Of a DNA stretch of 64,000 nt, positions 12,176-23,122 are shown one piece after another. The stretch is taken from assembly GCA_040954595.2 (NCBI GenBank), contig CM082594.2:1488001-1552000 (forward strand), read 5' to 3'. A model generated the notes under the pieces. The model was given only the letters and a program-made list of their open reading frames with translations, had not been told where the DNA came from and searched no databases. Numbering within the stretch: position 1 is the first letter of the stretch; every line of letters starts with the position of its first letter. Source of the DNA: Balanoglossus misakiensis (lineage: Eukaryota; Hemichordata). The position numbers and the translations under genes are program-made.

Positions 12176-12700
12176 TCAAAGTCCATCTAAATGCTCGTTC
12201 AGTCTCTCCAACGTGCGGTGGATGTTGGCAATCGTATCTGGAAGGTCATTTCTTAAAAAAATAATGTATAACTCGTGGGCTTCCCGGACGAGTTGATACA
12301 GCCGCACTCTACCCTGTCGTGGTTGCTGCCTATCGGGAAGGGGTTCTTCCGGCAAGGGGATGTCCCTTGCGTCCGCAGCATCAGCAGGGTCTTCTGCTGG
12401 TCCGGGCACAGGCTCTTCCCGTTGATCAAATGGGTAGTGATATGGATCGGGAACCATCATAGGAACAGGTCCAGGGGCCTGTCTTTCCGGCAATGGTGGC
12501 ACAACCGGAACAGGCGGCTGAATTGGCTGTCCACCAGCCTGAGCCTGGACCACCCCTGGCATGAGTGTTACATGTACAGCAGTGGTACATGTACAGCAGC
12601 TGCCAGCAACTGCGGCTGGCCTCCTTGCTGTCGGGCTCTTCTCTCATCGGGGGAAGCTAGGGCCGCATAGCGCATCTCTTGCTCTCTCATTTGACGAGCA
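12176..12700 (-). CDS. Accessory gene of the Harbinger-like element, exon 2 (frameshifted)
   Basis: On the - strand, an acceptor ATTACAG precedes the exon at 12700. It continues the 13055-13293 frame as ARQMREQEMRYAALAS..., then a proline-rich stretch (about residues 1-45 of the open frame) and a helical C-terminus with LVREAHELYIIFLRNDL. The frame is broken at about 12562-12600 by a 17-bp tandem duplication (GCTGTACATGTACCACT next to GCTGTACATGTAACACT). One copy of the unit would leave the frame open. I do not recognise a domain. Harbinger elements usually carry a second DNA-binding protein that helps the transposase, so this is probably its equivalent. Confidence 0.6.
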
Positions 12701-13054
12701 CTGTAATGATAAAAAAACGAACAATATCAGTTTCTGGATGTGAGAGAACAAAGGTACTACTCAGGCCAAGAAAAATGCGTAGCCAGTAACACTACCAATC
12801 TTATTTTAAACACTGTCTGACCCTATATGTTAATTTCGCCATTTCACAGAAAATCCCGCGAAATGACGACAGATTAGCGGGAAATTTGAAATCAAACGTA
12901 ATTGCCACCACTATTCTATCAAGGGTTTTGGTCTGTATGTATTCCCCAGAAAATACATCAGGCCGGCAACAAAAAACGTTCTGTTTGTACATACTAGCTA
13001 TATTATTACTGACGTCAAGTTTTCAAAATAATCTATAAAAAAATGACAACTCAC

Positions 13055-13293
13055 CCAGCTACACGCCTTATCACAATATTGCGAACACGTCGCCGTAGTT
13101 GTCGCATGAGACCGTTGGTGTACAGCCTCACGGTTTCTTCCGGCAAACCACTTTGTATCATCAAGCGAGGGGATTGCCTGATAAAACGGACGATGGCGTC
13201 ATAATCAGTATTATGGACTCGCATTCCGGCAGAAACTAGTCCGATTTCGGCTTCTGTTACAGGAACGCGTGCTACACGTGGTGTTGCAGCCAT
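13055..13293 (-). CDS. Accessory gene of the Harbinger-like element, exon 1
   Basis: The frame starts at the ATG at 13293 (MAATPRVARVPVTEAEIG...) and ends at a good donor, GG|GTGAGT, at 13054. The phase (two bases left over) fits exon 2 at 12700. The protein is rich in arginine toward the end (LRRRVRNIVIRRV) and predicted helical, which suits nucleic-acid binding, but it lacks an obvious Myb/SANT tryptophan pattern. It is divergent from the transposase gene, with 1.3 kb between the two starts, which may hold a shared promoter. Confidence 0.6.
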
Positions 13294-13564
13294 GTTGGTT
13301 GTTGAGAAAGACAAAAGTTTTACATTGAGAGATGACCACCGTGATCTTTGGACTACGAGCACCTGTTTAACTTTGAATTTACAATAGGAATTGACCAATC
13401 AAAACTAAACTGTAGAAAACGCTTCACGTTTGCAGTGATCTTTGTAATGCAAATCCTCAGGAGATCTTCAAACATGGTGATTGTGTTGGCCTTTATGAAC
13501 GTAACCAGATATAGAAGGTCATCAATACTATCATATGAGCATAATGAAAGACTCGTATTATGTA

Positions 13565-13590
13565 ATCATCATCATCATCATCATCATCAA
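13565..13590 (+). repeat. (ATC)n microsatellite
   Basis: An ATC/CAT trinucleotide run between the two divergent transposon genes. Confidence 0.9.
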
Positions 13591-14626
13591 GATGTGTGAT
13601 GAAATAAATGTGTATAGCCGACGCACTTAATTTGGAGACAAAATGAATAGAATGATCTCTTGGGGACAAAATGCTGACTCAGGTTTTTTTCTCGGAGTTA
13701 CAATGCATGGTCTTGTGTCTCACAAATGAGTGCGGTGACCCTCGTATTTTATTTCAGATTTTGATAACGGGGACAAAGAAGAATCCCAAAACCGACTATT
13801 AGGAGAAATGTCAATACTTTCACTTTTACCACTCATACATTTTCTTAACTCGTGACAAATTTTCGCTGGTATAACCATGGTAAAACAAACTTAGGGCTTC
13901 AGAGTATGAAAATATCAGTGCCATTTTTACTGAAAGCTGATTTCCATTTTTGTCAAAGTGTTTTGTGGAGAACAGAACAACTCTGCAAATTTAGAAAACA
14001 AAATTTAATAGGAAATATTGTGGAGCAAAATTGTTCGGTCATCACGTTTCTTCAGTGGATCTTTAGGGTTGGAATTTTCTGAGGAGATCTCTGTAAAAAT
14101 TAAGCACGGTGGCAAAGTTTTTATTTTATTTATTTTATCAGAATAGTTTTTCAAGGTAAATTTTAAATTACAGTAGTAAGTTCCATTTATTTTACGTACA
14201 ATCCTATTGACAAGTATATGTCGACCATGGGTAGTTCCCACAGAGCAACGAAATTACTCAAATGCAGACTTGTGTATATTATATAGCTGGTTTCAGATAC
14301 GCCAGTGTACTTACATGATTAAAGTTTTTTGTCTAGTAGACACGTGACATTCTCATAATAGTTCCTGTGATTTGGTATTTGTTTCAAATTCACACTGCAT
14401 TAATCAACTCCATAGAATGGGTGGACTCAGTTTGAAACCTACGAAGTTATATTTCGGGTAGAAGCAACTATCATTTTTGGCCCTAAAGCACCTGTAATTT
14501 ATGTCTAACTAATTTCACGGTTATGATTGGTAGGAAAGGTTGTTGACACCTGTTCTATCGAAAGCTTTCATGTCTAAATACTGACTCATCGGACTACAAT
14601 CACTCCAGTTGAAAATCTACATCAAA

Positions 14627-15743
14627 ATGTCGCTGCAACGCAATCACGTTGTCTTGATGATTTCGCAACTTCTCAGCTTACTTGCTACCTTGCAGTTCAT
14701 TTCTGTGGCTATCCATCCTCCCATTTATTGTGAAGAAGAATTGCGTATGCTAACACAGTCTGGTGAAACAGAACTATTACTGCTGCTTCTCACACTTCTT
14801 TTGTCTGTTTCGCGTCCACCAATGGAACAACCGCCGGACATTTACAGACTACTCTTCCCGGACAACAATGGTAATAACGACACACATGGTATCGACGTCT
14901 GGAGCTCATTGTCTCAAAGACCACGCTACTTGTGGTTTTTGACAGGAGAGACAGTTCCGTCATTTGAAGCCATTGTTAGAGATCTGGAACCGCGGCTCCG
15001 CAATCGAGGTGACGTAAATGGATCTTCCGGGCGACCATTTTCTCTGGACCCACAAAATCGTTTTTTTGTTGATTTTCGTTTGGTTAAGACATTACCCCAC
15101 TTTGGATTTATTGGCAGCTTGGTTTGGAGTAAGCAGAGGGACTGCAAACAGAGAAATTTACCATATTTTGCCTTTACTTTGGCATTACTTTCGCCGCATG
15201 GTACGATGGCCTACGATGCAACGTTGCCATCAGTTACGAGGTCAGTGGGATTTCTTTCCGGATGCCATCGGTACAATACCGACCCGAATCTGAAGGCCAA
15301 TACAATAACCTCTTTTACAGCGGGTATGCAAGATATCATTGCATGAGCACTCAAGTCTTTGTGGACAACCAGGGGAGCATTATACACATCCAATCTGGAT
15401 TTCTTGGTCATGCTAACGATGCAGCACAATTCCAGCTACTGGAGAATTGCCGATTCCACGTGAAACTTACTTGTTGGCTTATCAGGGTTATCCAAACAGA
15501 TATCCACTGCTAACGAGGTACCCATCCCGTCAACTCGTAGGCCCATTTCGCGTGGAGAAGCGAGTTTTTAATCGAGAGTTCAATCAAGCCCGTGTGAATA
15601 TCAAACACAGCATTAAGTATATCAAAACATATCGAGTAACTAGCGAAATATATCGCCATCCTCGTTGGTTTATGCCAGTTATTGTCAAAGTATGTACATT
15701 CTTGGCACAGAGACACATTAACTTGTATCATAACTTAAGGTAG
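14627..15743 (+). pseudogene. Harbinger-type DDE transposase, catalytically dead
   Basis: The reading frame starts at ATG 14627 and reads through three frames. The first covers the N-terminal region to about 15060, where a 7-T run shifts it. The second (to about 15280) has the helix-turn-helix-like LLAAWFGVSRGTANREIY. The third and fourth hold RPESEGQYNNLFYSGYARYH, FLGHANDAAQF and ARVNIKHSIKYIKTYR. The family is DDE_Tnp_4 (HARBI1-like). The first catalytic Asp (usual IDGT motif) appears deleted near 15275, where the sequence goes from IGTI straight to RPE. The usual D in LLADxGYP reads Y, and the E in IEH reads K. It cannot be active as it stands. Confidence 0.75.
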
Positions 15744-16554
15744 TATCTGTTCGCCGACGGCAATGAGACATAATTATTTATTGTATTTTTTGACATTAAG
15801 GTCTTTTATTCTGAACATCTGAGACATTCTGAACATTTCGAGCTAATTGTATGTATTGTGTATAACACACGTAAAGAGATTTTGTTTACCGTTTTTTGAT
15901 ATGCATTCGGATTTTTTTGGATTAAATCACATTTTTGACTTGTTATAATAATGGTAATGACAGTATGAATCATATAGTCTGTGTAATTTTCGTATCTCTG
16001 TGGTAAGGAGAATTTAGTGTAAATTTCAGAGCGTTGGCTAACTTATCAGAAAATTATGGGCTGAATATTGTAAAAAAAATTCGGGAAGGTGCAAAATAGG
16101 ACAAATTTTCCATTTTAGGACGTAATATTCAAAATGAAAATCACGGAAATCACTTTTTCAGTATATAAATTGGGATCGTATATGTCGGGTATGACCGGTA
16201 CAACTGACCCACGAGAATCAAGGAGGGCTTGCACTAACTGGTCAGTCGACTGCGAACATCTGTTCTCACACGGCCACAATTTTCGAGTAGCCCCATATGT
16301 TTCCTTGAAGCTCTATTGTTCCCGCTTGTCATTCACAGCCCTCGCTGTTGTACATGCGGCCAATGCGCCAGTCAAATAAAAAAAAAACGTGTAGTTTGTA
16401 TCCGTAAGCAGCAATAGGAAACACCAAGCCAACGTGCCTTGTAATGCATTAGGGGACAGAGAGAAGTATTAAGCATGAAAATTCAACGCATGAAGATTTG
16501 TCTGGCATGTTTCGTTGTAACTTTATGTCGAGTCGCGGAAATCACTACAGCTGT

Positions 16555-16851
16555 ATAACGTGGCAGTAAAAACTGGAGACCTACGCATTAACCAATCAGG
16601 GAGCTGTAAAGTGAATAATACATAGTAATAAGACCTAACCTATAATGAGGTAGTGAACACCGGAGGACCAGACCTACACTTTAACCAATCAGGGAGCTGT
16701 AAAGTGAATAATACATAGTAATAAGACCTAACACACAAGGTCCCTCCAATCAGCGTGCCACAAGTGGACCTTAGAGAAGCGGATGAACCAATCAGAACAT
16801 TTGCTACATGTGCATAGGACCTGTAATGTAGATCATTTTGAAACAGGACTA
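16555..16851 (-). repeat. Right subterminal inverted arm of the 5.7 kb element
   Basis: Complement of 11186-11530, with repeated ACCAATCAGGGAGCTGTAAA and AATAAGACCTAAC units. Ends in TGAAACAGGACTA. Confidence 0.75.
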
Positions 16852-18167
16852 ATAGAACACAGTTTATAAACTTGGATTGGTCATGGGCATCAAGGCGCTC
16901 TACTTAAGAAATTCTACAACATGTTTGTACAAGTGGCAATTTACATGAGCAATGAGGCCTTTCTGGCATGTAATACTTAAAATCAAAACATCAGATTTTT
17001 TATCACGCAAAATCATATTATAAATGACATTTTAAATGGTGTGCACTTATATTTGGTTACGGATTTAAAACCTCTTTGATGAAAATTTTGCCGAGAGGTC
17101 TTGTGTCTACAACCAAATACCCACTGTGTACATATCATTCAGATTGCTCAATACTTATCAACAAGTTCACCAGTGGTTTCCAGAAATCTATGGAGTACCA
17201 TATGCCATTTTCATTGTGCCTCCCCCCATCTATTTCAATACAATAAATAATGGCTGGCTTGATTTTTCCCCAGGACTTTTCAAGAATAGTTTTTGTTCAA
17301 GAAATATTACACATAGCTCAGACAAGTAAACGTAAATTCATTGGTCAAAAAAAATTATGTGGTCACCATGCTCTATTATGAGATAAATTGCGTTAAAATC
17401 TTCGCCCATAGACAAACCATTGGTAAAAAATGCTGAGACAGCAAATTTCTTCTATTATCAACTAAATTCATGGCTCTGTATTTTTTTTAAAAGGGCAATG
17501 ACCCCTACAATTTTTAACGGATTCTCATTATACATACACAGGATAATCCAAAATTCCACAATTAAAAGAATGACAATACTTTCAACGCGTATAATACCAG
17601 CATACACCTGTTTCAAGTCCAGTGTCCTAATACACCATCATCATGAATTGGAACTCAAAGCAAGGCCAACGGGCAAACCCAGATTGACAACTCAATACAC
17701 CAGCACAGTGGTTTCTTTATGGAAGTGGTGGTACCAATAAATACTTTATTCAAGGTAATAATTTCTTATTGTAGCAGTATTTTCATTTCCATTCATGTTT
17801 TAAAGGCCTTTTTTGTAGATTCTGAGTTTCTATGCCAGACAAAGTATGATTATTTTTCCACTAATGCAGCCTGAATTAAAGTCAACATTTTTCACCATAG
17901 GTCTTTCTATGTTATTTTTCTATAGGCATGGACACATTTAAGTTTATCTCAAAACTGAGCACAGTGGTGAGCCTACAACTTATATCAATCACTGAATTTA
18001 ATTTAATTTGGATGAGTTATGAGTAAAACTTCATAAAAATGACAATAGTAGAAAAGGGTTTTCTATCAATTCTTAATGTCATCCTATGGGAAGAAACACA
18101 TTCCATGAGCTCATACATGTAGTGTATGCCATTCTTGACCCTTTCAGTATTATATGAATCAGATATA
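16852..18167. other. No gene recognised
   Basis: AT-rich DNA with many short frames and no domain or splice-supported exon that I can see. It may be 5' flank or intron of the host gene. Confidence 0.4.
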
Positions 18168-18303
18168 GAAGCTTGTTCAACGTCCCGTTGCGGTCAGGCC
18201 AATCAGATTGCACTTTATGTCAATCAAAACTGAAGGATACCTAAAGTTCTCTATAAGGCACCGTCTGATTGGTTTACTAGAGTTTTCAACGGGAGCTTCT
18301 ATG
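18168..18303. repeat. Short imperfect inverted repeat, MITE-like
   Basis: Left ATAGAAGCT...CCCGTTG...CCAATCAGA is mirrored on the right by TCTGATTGG...CAACGGGAGCTTCTAT. Length is about 136 bp. No clear target duplication is visible. Confidence 0.4.
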
Positions 18304-18470
18304 GGAGTTGGTCAGATGTAGTGTGAGGCGACAGTATAAGAATACCGTACTGCGAAGTAAAAGACGTCGCCGTACCCTACATCTGATTTTAATCAGATTG
18401 TATGCACACATACGCTGGTTTAGAATACTGATAAACCCTGATGAAACAATCTCAGTAAAATATATACAGA

Positions 18471-18588
18471 TGAGAATGAGAATGCAGTTAAAGTTAAATA
18501 TACATTCGTTGTATCTTTTGGCTTTATTTCCAGTATTTTTGTTCTATGTAGCAAATGCGATTTCATGTTCTACTCCATACAGATTGTT
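18471..18588 (+). CDS. Candidate signal-peptide exon of the lectin/CUB gene
   Basis: From ATG 18471 the frame reads a basic start (MRMRMQLK), a hydrophobic run (LYLLALFPVFLFYV) and an ANA|IS cleavage-like site. That is what the missing first exon of a secreted protein should look like, and it is on the right strand 4.5 kb upstream of the first lectin exon. The next exon (23065) needs a phase-0 donor; the only such GTs (near 18528 or 18588) are weak. The end given is therefore tentative, and another exon may lie between. Confidence 0.3.
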
Positions 18589-18875
18589 ACTTGTCAGCAC
18601 AGAATGTATGTGTATAATGGCCATTGTCATTGTTGACAATAATTCATAGATTCTAGTCTGGACTTAAATTCCAATTTGGCACAATAACAATGCTGACCAT
18701 ACACATATATGTTTCATCATGTTTCGGGAATTTGCACAAGAAACTGCTAAACAAAGATACTGAAAACACAGGAAAAAGTTAAAGGTAATGGAGCTTTAAT
18801 TACAATTCACACTGTACACAAAATCCATGTAAATAATCCAAATACTGGATTTGTCAGCTTCAACTGATATGGGGG

Positions 18876-19046
18876 TCACACAAGGACCGTTAAGAAATTG
18901 CTAAAACGTCTCAGATCAAATACTGGCATAAATTATTATTGGTGAATGGTTTAAGTGGTCCTGAATCTTCTCAGATTTGAGACACGTCTCTTACCAGGTT
19001 CACACAGGGTAAAATTTGAGACACTATTAGTCTATGGTAAACACAG
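18876..19046 (+). repeat. Repeat family B, continuous copy
   Basis: Contains GTTAAGAAATTGCTAAAACG, GTCTCAGATCAAATACTGGC and TTCACACAGGGTAAAATTTG. Pieces of the same family flank the insertion at 9.69-10.95 kb and occur at about 59270-59335. Confidence 0.55.
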
Positions 19047-19233
19047 AGCGTTAATACTTTGGGGGGGGGGGGGTTAGCTGGGCAGACCCGCCCTCCTTTA
19101 TTTTTTGCCACCCTGCTATCTTACGCGCGCCCTGCTTTCTTTTCATTCCCGCCCGGGTAAATATTTATTGTTTCTGGTGCACGCTCCCGCATGCGGCTGA
19201 CGTTTGAGAGAATGATATTTATTCAGTTTAGGG

Positions 19234-19626
19234 ATGTTTTGTCGCCTTTGTAGAGAACACAAGCAGAAGGCCAAGTGCGGAGGGACTTGGGTTACAACAT
19301 CTCATTGTACATGTACCACCCTTCGCGAAGACAAACACAAGCAGCATGAAGATACGATGATCCACTGGATGGCAATGCAGCTTGACGCCGAGGCAACAAT
19401 TACCGAGAACAGCAGCGGTCTTGTGGCTGCATTTGAAAAGGTCATCACCGTTGAGACGCAAGCCTTTATGCATCGGCGTCCTACGATGCATGTATTTTCT
19501 CATGCACAGAGAATTGCCGCACACCACCAACTTCATCCATGTTTTGGAATTGGCAAAGTCCCTCGGGTGTTCATTCCTTGGTACTCTCAGCAGTGATGAC
19601 CACAACTGTAATGGTTTATTGCATTG
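19234..19626 (+). pseudogene. hAT-type transposase, N-terminal exon (frameshifted)
   Basis: ATG 19234 opens with FCRLCREHKQKAKCGGTWVTT...HKQHED, a TTF/BED-like zinc finger seen at the start of ZNF862-like hAT transposases. Near 19460 the frame slips into another, which continues with GVLRCMYFLMHRELPHTTNFIHVLELAKSLGC, the usual next block of that family. The exon ends at a good donor, ATTG|GTAAGT. At least one indel breaks it. It belongs with the two exons at 19804 and 20145. Confidence 0.65.
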
Positions 19627-19803
19627 GTAAGTAGGTCTACTGATTTTTGTGCAGATCTAAATTGTAGGCAATGCAATGTAGTAACATTTATTTAAACCTG
19701 GTTGTTTTCAAGAAAGGATCACTGTTTAAGCAATAGTGTTACACTCAATAAATAATAATTACTGTACAAATTACTGTGAATTTTCATTTATTTCATTTTT
19801 CAG

Positions 19804-19970
19804 GCAAAGTCATCCGTGATGAGATTTTAGAGAAGATGAAGGGAAGTAACTTCTATTCACTGTTAATAGATGAAACAACTGATGTGGCTGTATTGAAGCA
19901 ATTAATCATCTATTCCAAGTACATCTTGAAGTCTGGGAAGTCATTTGTGTCTTTCCTTGGAGTTAAAGAA
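19804..19970 (+). pseudogene. hAT-type transposase exon with first catalytic Asp
   Basis: Acceptor TTTTTCAG and donor GAA|GTAAGT bound a fully open exon reading KVIRDEILEKMKGSNFYSLLIDETTDVAVLKQLI. LLIDETTD contains the first acidic residue of the hAT RNase-H-like fold. It joins exon 20145 in phase 0. The gene has no downstream remainder, so it is a relic even though this exon is intact. Confidence 0.75.
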
Positions 19971-20144
19971 GTAAGTGGAAAGTTTTTCAATTGTTAAGTC
20001 TACACTGAATTAAAAACATACGATTAAACATGTTTTTGAGTGACCTCATTTAATTGATTTTGCTGACTAGTTATTTCAGGTGAGACAAACATTGAGTTGT
20101 ACATTGCATGTGTTAACATCAAGGTTTTATTTTCACTTTTTCAG

Positions 20145-20300
20145 GTTGGTGATGGCAGAGCAGACACCATTGCACAGTCAGTGAAAGAGTTTTCTTCAGA
20201 GAATGGTATTGTCTTAAGAGATTGTCTGTCTGCTTTGGGCAGTGATGGTGCTCCTGTTATGCTAGGACAGAAAGGAGGAGTGGCTACCAAACTAAAAGAA
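20145..20300 (+). pseudogene. hAT-type transposase exon with second catalytic Asp
   Basis: Acceptor TTTTTCAG and donor GAA|GTGAGT bound 52 open codons, VGDGRADTIAQSVKEF...ALGSDGAPVMLGQKGGV. GSDGAPVM matches the second catalytic Asp block of hAT enzymes. The insertion domain and C-terminal dimerisation region are absent; another repeat starts 90 bp downstream. Confidence 0.75.
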
Positions 20301-20390
20301 GTGAGTGAAATTTTGAGTTGTGAAGACATTGTGATTTTGTAAGTTTTTAGTTGGTGTCTTTATATCGTGACAATAATAATAGTAATAATT

Positions 20391-21557
20391 AAAGCTGCAA
20401 GCAGCATTGAAGGGGCCAAAGCATAGAGATAATAACCATTAGACTCCATTCAGGGTTGTACCATTCAAATGCGTAGGCTGTATTTGCTCTGGATGTGGAG
20501 ATATGGGGAAGTAGGCAACCACCCGAAATGGATGTCCTACAAGTACAAACACAACAACCAAAAGTGAACTTCTACGTTATGTAAGGACTTCAGTTAAGTA
20601 CTTCAAAGGTCAGCTGAAGGTACCCAAAAATTGGGCCAAAAATTTGGATTCCTATTTGGTTCATATTCAAGACAACGGAAAATTCTCGCCCTTTGGGTTT
20701 TTAAAATTAGGTATGGCCATAATAATGAGTTACGCAAGTAAGTTACAGGTGGCCCTAGGAATTTAGCATTTCATGACGGTCCTACCCTACCCCTCCAAAC
20801 ACCTGGCTATATATGCTGTGCGTGCTAACATATGGAAAGCAGGTCAATGGACACCTGAGGTCACCTAAAAATTTGACAAAAAAATTTCATTCCTGTTAAT
20901 GTCATGTGCAACAAATCCTACATTTGCAGCCCTTTCACTTTGCCTAACATTAGGTATGCACGTAATACATGAATCAAGCAGGTGTCACAGGTATCCCCCT
21001 GTATTTGACATTTCATGATAGTTTCATCCCTGCAAATACCAAAGCTGCACCTGTACAACGGGCTGAGATATGGCACTGTATGACAGAGGTCATCCAAATC
21101 ACCTTATACATTTGGGCAAAAACGTAATGACGGTCATAATGACGGTCAAAGTCCGATGCCCCAGTGTCCGTCCTCAGCCCACCAAAAAATGCGAAAAAAT
21201 ATTACAAAAATCTTCTTCTCAAAATCGGCGTGGCCTAGGACCTTGAAATTTGGCACAGGGGATTTTGGCCACATGGTCTACAAAAATCGCGAAAAGAATG
21301 TACATGCCCCCATTAACGTGCAAATTAGGTCAATTTGAAAATTTCGCTCGATTATAGCCACAAAGTCACGTGACTAATTACAAATTCAAAGGGCAGGTGC
21401 ACCAGTACTCATGGACCCCAACCACCGTGCCAAATTTGGAAGGCGCACCTGCCGGAATTTCAGAGAAAAACGGGTGCAAAAAAACGACTCAAGAAGAAAG
21501 AAGACAAACTCCAGCAATAACAGAAGGGGACCAAGCGCCTGAGGGCGCTTGGTCCCC
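20391..21557 (+). repeat. Interspersed repeat ending in a GC-rich hairpin
   Basis: Starts AAAGCTGCAAGCAGC...GGGGCCAAAGC and ends with a perfect 14-bp hairpin at 21526-21557. The interior carries several partly similar subunits around 'AGGTCA...CAAAAATT'. A terminal hairpin followed by CTAA resembles a Helitron 3' end, but neither a TC start nor a second copy is available here, so the class stays open. Confidence 0.5.
21526..21557 (+). terminator. Perfect 14-bp hairpin at repeat end
   Basis: GGGGACCAAGCGCC, loop TGAG, then the exact complement, followed by CTAA. It is a structural end of the repeat; a transcription-termination role is not claimed. Confidence 0.6.
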
Positions 21558-21944
21558 TAAATATGGGACTAAACTTGACAGATACCCAGAATATTTTCCT
21601 ATTCAGGATACCTGGTTGCATTTCCACCTAAAGGCGTCCTATTGGCGTGGAAATTTTATAACTTGAAATCGTTTGACTAGGTGATAGGTATTAATATCTT
21701 ATGATGTTATAAAACACTTGACTCGCCGAAGGTATGGACCGATTATAGCGTCGGTCGTGTCATAAAATCTATATGAACGTCATGGGTCAATAAACTTGAT
21801 GGTCCAATAAAATTTAATGGTTCGTAAAAATGTTGTGTCCAATGTCTGCAGAGTATACTGGCTGCAACATGTGTATGAGTCAGGATTAACGGCTGTAGCC
21901 ATCAACCTTCGTTAAACCTAAAAGGTGAACGTCCTATTCTCACT

Positions 21945-22230
21945 AACTTAAATAGGTTTTGCGACCAAGTTGAGTGATAAAAACCTTATGATAAAGTCGA
22001 CACAATTTCAAGATGACGATGTGCAAATGAGAGTTCATAAGCTAAAGTAAAGTTCAATGAATTCTATATTTGAACTACAAAGTTCAAGAAAGATTTTTTA
22101 CTAAAGGAAGACATGAAAAAACTGATATCGTCTCTTCATATTCGTACATGTCCAACTGTTGTGATTTGACCCCCCCCCCCCCAGGATATGGTACATGAAC
22201 CTATTACTTAGTACACACTTAAACAATTGG
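21945..22230 (+). repeat. Repeat family A, partial copy 2
   Basis: Shares GAGAGTTCATAAGCTAAA, TCGACACAATTTCAAGATG and ACTAAAGGAAGACATGAA with copies at 2.1 and 50.4 kb. More divergent than those. Confidence 0.55.
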
Positions 22231-22323
22231 CATTTGAAGTGCCTTGCTTGACAGTGTTTAATGCCATCTTGTGGTGGTCAGTCGCGTTTATCTTTCGCCA
22301 CTTCATGCATCATGTCGCCTTAA

Positions 22324-22643
22324 AGGGACAAACTCTCTCTCTCGTCGCCCTTTTCCATTAATTATGTTTGATACAAGACACCGTTTATATTAATGGGCAT
22401 GTGTATATGTAGTGAATGAACGTTCAACCACACACAACTTCCATCCTGCTTGTATGATATGAGAGTAAAAACTCGCCCAAAATGAATAAATGGTAGAGAC
22501 CGATTTTTCAGTTTGGCGAGTTTTCGCTCTCGTGTCTACATGCGGGATGGAAGGTGTGTGCGGTTGAACGTTGCATCACTATATATCCACATTTACATTA
22601 ACATAAGCAGTGTTTTGTATCAAACATGGAAAAGGGCAGCGAG
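22324..22643. mobile_element. Palindromic TTAA element, copy 1 (3' end lost)
   Basis: Begins AGGGACAAACTCTCTC after TTAA (22320-22323). Both halves are near-complete inverted copies about a centre near 22490. The right end stops at CAGCGAG directly before another TTAA. It contains the undisturbed site into which the nested element of copy 5 inserted. Confidence 0.75.
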
Positions 22644-23064
22644 TTAAGGATGTACGATCAGTAAAATTGAAAGCATTGTCATTTCTTTTAATCGTGGATT
22701 TTCGTTTCTGATTTGTATGTATAATGAAAATCCATTTTGGGTACTTGTTTTCGACTTTAAACAAGGCCGTGAATTTAGTCGATAATTGAAGAAAACTGCT
22801 GACGGTCAGCATTTTCTACCAATGGTTTGTCTATGGATACAATATTGAACAAAGTTTATCTCAAAATAGAGCGTGGTGAATTTATTTTGATTTGTCGGAG
22901 CTATGTGTAAAATTTCATGAAAATGACAATAGTAGAAGTGAGTTTTCTAGCTATTCTCCATGTACTCCTATGGGAAGAGACACAGGCGCACAGTTTACCA
23001 GTTGACGTTCTGCGCGTACATCATTGAGTGTACTGGCAGCTAACTTATTGTTTTTTTGTCACAG

Positions 23065-23122
23065 CAATTGGATCTTGGAGCACTGTTTGGAACACCCTTT
23101 GTGAAATATGAATGTCCAGAAG
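23065..23122 (+). CDS. Host gene exon: N-terminal linker into lectin domain
   Basis: Acceptor TTTGTCACAG and donor GAAG|GTAAGT. It opens in phase 0 only, since the other two frames have stops, and reads [19 protein letters not shown]. The CPEG at the end is the usual start of a lectin domain. It ends in phase 1, as the next exon needs. Confidence 0.75.

Larger units (their letters stand above)
11186..16851. mobile_element. Harbinger/IS5-like DNA transposon, 5.7 kb, inactivated
   Basis: The outermost match TAGTCCTGTTTCA (11186-11198) is exactly inverted at 16839-16851. Long subterminal arms (to about 11530 on the left, from about 16555 on the right) are inverted copies and hold internal repeats of TAGGTCTTATTA and CTCCCTGATTGGTTAATG. 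Between them are two divergent genes: a + strand DDE transposase relic at 14627-15743 and a two-exon - strand gene at 12176-13293. That two-gene layout fits PIF/Harbinger elements. Confidence 0.75.

Noticed and set aside
13565-13590. CRISPR-like or His-tag-like run of CAT repeats
   Set aside because: A plain trinucleotide microsatellite.
20391-21557. Helitron
   Set aside because: The 3' hairpin followed by CTAA is suggestive, but there is no convincing TC start, no Rep/helicase sequence and no empty site here.
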